Assembly: GCA_002387005.1 (NCBI GenBank)
Contig: DGKN01000134.1
Span: 17,585 to 32,622, forward strand
Direction: 5' to 3'
Length of the DNA stretch: 15,038 nt
DNA from: Propionibacteriaceae bacterium UBA4569
Lineage (GTDB): Bacteria > Actinomycetota > Actinomycetes > Propionibacteriales > Propionibacteriaceae
Of the stretch, positions 13,530-15,038 are shown piece by piece (the first letter of the stretch is position 1; the number at the start of each line of letters is the position of its first letter). Under the pieces are notes generated by a model. It saw nothing but the letters and a program-made list of their open reading frames with translations, was not told the DNA's origin and did not search any database. A program made the position numbers and the translations under genes.

Positions 13530-15032
13530 ATGTCATCCATCGACCTCGCCATGTTGTTGGGGTCGGTGGTCGCGCTCGTGGCCGTCTTCGCCGCCCGACT
13601 GGGTTCTCGCTTCGGCCTTCCGTCACTGTTGATCTTCCTGTTCGTCGGGATGGTGCTCGGCAACAGCGGCCTGGGGGTCCCCTTCTCCGATGCCTACCTG
13701 GCCCACGGCCTCGGCTTCGCCGCCTTGGTGCTGATCCTGGCCGAAGGTGGCCTGACGACGAAGTGGGAGGCCATCCGCCCCGCACTGGGGCTGGCGGGCC
13801 TGCTCGCAACCCTTGGCATCCTCGTCTCGATCGCGCTGATGGGTGGCTTCGCACACTATGTGCTGGGCCTTGCCTGGCCGGTCGCGCTCCTGCTCGGCGC
13901 AGTCACGGCGCCCACTGATTCCGCGGCCGTGTTCGCGGTGCTGCGCGGGGTGCCGTTGCCCAGCCGGGTGCGGGCCGTACTCGAGGGAGAGTCGGGCCTC
14001 AACGATGCCCCGACGGTCTTGCTGGTGGCAGCCTTCACGGAGCTGGCGATCGGGAACGAGCCGCACGGAGGGTGGTGGGGGCTTGCCGCGCTCGTGGTGG
14101 GTGAACTCATCGGTGGTATCGCGATCGGCATCGCGTTGGGTCTGGCGGGCGTCTTGGTGCTGCGTCGGATCGCCCTGCCCAGCTCGGGCCTGTACCCCCT
14201 CGCGACCCTGTCGTGGGCAGTGGCCACCTATGGCTTAGGCGTCACCTGCCACGTCTCCGGATTCGCGGCCGTCTACGTGGCGGCGGTCGCCTTGGGCAAT
14301 GGACGGCTCCCGCACCGCAACGCCACCCGCTCATTCGTGGAGGGCATCGGCTGGGTCGCGCAGATCGGGCTCTTCGTGATGCTGGGCCTGCTCGCCAACC
14401 CGGGCCGGGTCACCATGCGCTCGGTGCTGACCGGCCTGGCAGCTGGCATCTTCCTCACCTTCGTGGCGCGCCCGGCATCCGTCCACGCCTGTGCGGTGTG
14501 GTTCCGCATCCCCTTGCGGGAACAGGTCTTCCTGAGCTGGGCCGGCCTGCGCGGCGCGGTGCCGATCATTCTCGCGACCGTCCCGATGGCCCAGAAGATG
14601 CCCGGCGCGGAACTCTTGTTCGACGTCGTGCTCGTCTTCGTGATCGTCTTCACCTGCCTGCAGGCGCCCACACTGCCCTGGGTGGGCCGACGGCTGGGCC
14701 TCTACGACCCGGACGCTGCCCGCGACGTCGACATCGAGGCCGCACCCCTGGACAAGATCCGCGCCGACCTGCTGCAGGTCCGCGTCCCCCACGGCTCGCA
14801 GTTGGTGGGGGTGTCGATCCGGGAGCTGCGGATGCCCCGCAACAGCGTCGTCTCGCTGATCATCCGCGGTGAGCGTTCCTTCGCACCCGTGGCCAGCGAC
14901 GTGCTGGAGATGGGGGACGAACTGCTGGTGGTCACCCCCGAACGCCACCGGGCCGAGGTGGAACGCCGGTTCACCGAGATCGGACGCGGTGGGCGACTGG
15001 CCAGGTGGGCGAGCGTCAGCCTGGAAGCCTGA
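13530..15032 (+). CDS. NhaP2-type K+(Na+)/H+ antiporter (CPA1) with C-terminal RCK_C domain
   Basis: A complete 500-residue cation/proton antiporter. The membrane part (about 1-390) has some 12 hydrophobic segments and the family motifs FVGMVLGNSGLG (38-49), LAEGGLTTKW (70-79), TAPTDSAAVFAVLR (126-139), the ion-binding ESGLNDAPT (154-162, Asn158 and Asp159) and WAGLRGAVPI (337-346). From about residue 412 to 481 a TrkA_C/RCK_C domain follows (LLQVRVPHGSQLVGVSIREL through MGDELLVVTPERHRAEVERRF), the regulatory domain that marks the NhaP2/CvrA group, which often exchanges K+ for H+. The start at ATG 13530 has a weak GAAAG nine nt upstream. The gene follows a strong terminator, yet I see no clear promoter of its own in the 25 nt between. 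Ion preference cannot be read from the sequence. Confidence 0.92.
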   Translation: MSSIDLAMLLGSVVALVAVFAARLGSRFGLPSLLIFLFVGMVLGNSGLGVPFSDAYLAHGLGFAALVLILAEGGLTTKWEAIRPALGLAGLLATLGILVSIALMGGFAHYVLGLAWPVALLLGAVTAPTDSAAVFAVLRGVPLPSRVRAVLEGESGLNDAPTVLLVAAFTELAIGNEPHGGWWGLAALVVGELIGGIAIGIALGLAGVLVLRRIALPSSGLYPLATLSWAVATYGLGVTCHVSGFAAVYVAAVALGNGRLPHRNATRSFVEGIGWVAQIGLFVMLGLLANPGRVTMRSVLTGLAAGIFLTFVARPASVHACAVWFRIPLREQVFLSWAGLRGAVPIILATVPMAQKMPGAELLFDVVLVFVIVFTCLQAPTLPWVGRRLGLYDPDAARDVDIEAAPLDKIRADLLQVRVPHGSQLVGVSIRELRMPRNSVVSLIIRGERSFAPVASDVLEMGDELLVVTPERHRAEVERRFTEIGRGGRLARWASVSLEA

Positions 15033-15038
15033 AGCGAC

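Noticed and set aside
13383..13530. tRNA-Ser gene as an integration site for a mobile element
   Set aside because: No integrase, no repeated tRNA 3' end and no change in gene character downstream; the next gene is an ordinary antiporter.

Overview
The window is high-GC DNA with dense coding and short gaps. It looks like chromosome of an actinobacterium, possibly of the Propionibacteriaceae. Four things point there: a TadA-associated acidic protein next to tadA, the Asp-type MenB known from Mycobacterium, apparent leaderless starts preceded by TANNNT boxes, and an uracil phosphoribosyltransferase that I recall as close to Cutibacterium. The genus is an inference. I see no insertion sequence, phage gene, integrase, CRISPR array or toxin-antitoxin pair, and no gene-free stretch longer than about 180 bases.

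Left part (1-4569): the 3' end of a glycerophosphodiester phosphodiesterase gene converges on, and overlaps by 11 bp, a cytoplasmic S9 prolyl-oligopeptidase-type peptidase on the minus strand. The peptidase gene is divergent from an exported CpdB-type 2',3'-cyclic-nucleotide phosphodiesterase/3'-nucleotidase. The two divergent promoters are near mirror images of each other.

Middle part (4635-8411): a three-gene ABC importer operon (lipoprotein, permease, ATPase) of the TrpXYZ-like type has overlapping start and stop codons. It is followed by menB for menaquinone synthesis, which has its own apparently leaderless start. A hairpin separates menB from a minus-strand pair, Nudix hydrolase then GNAT acetyltransferase (8464-9662).

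Right part (9839-15038): ndh (type II NADH dehydrogenase, whose electron acceptor would be the menaquinone that MenB helps make) converges on upp (uracil salvage) across a perfect 14-bp hairpin. Divergent from upp is a translation cluster: a hyperacidic TadA-associated protein, tadA and a serine tRNA with anticodon CGA. After a strong terminator comes a complete NhaP2-type cation/proton antiporter gene.

Most genes are ordinary housekeeping and scavenging genes, and I do not see a clear new multi-gene system. The points most worth a second look are the mirrored divergent promoters at 2576-2712, the 41-residue Asp/Glu tract encoded by a 30-bp tandem repeat in the TadA-associated protein, and the tRNA promoter that leaves almost no 5' leader.
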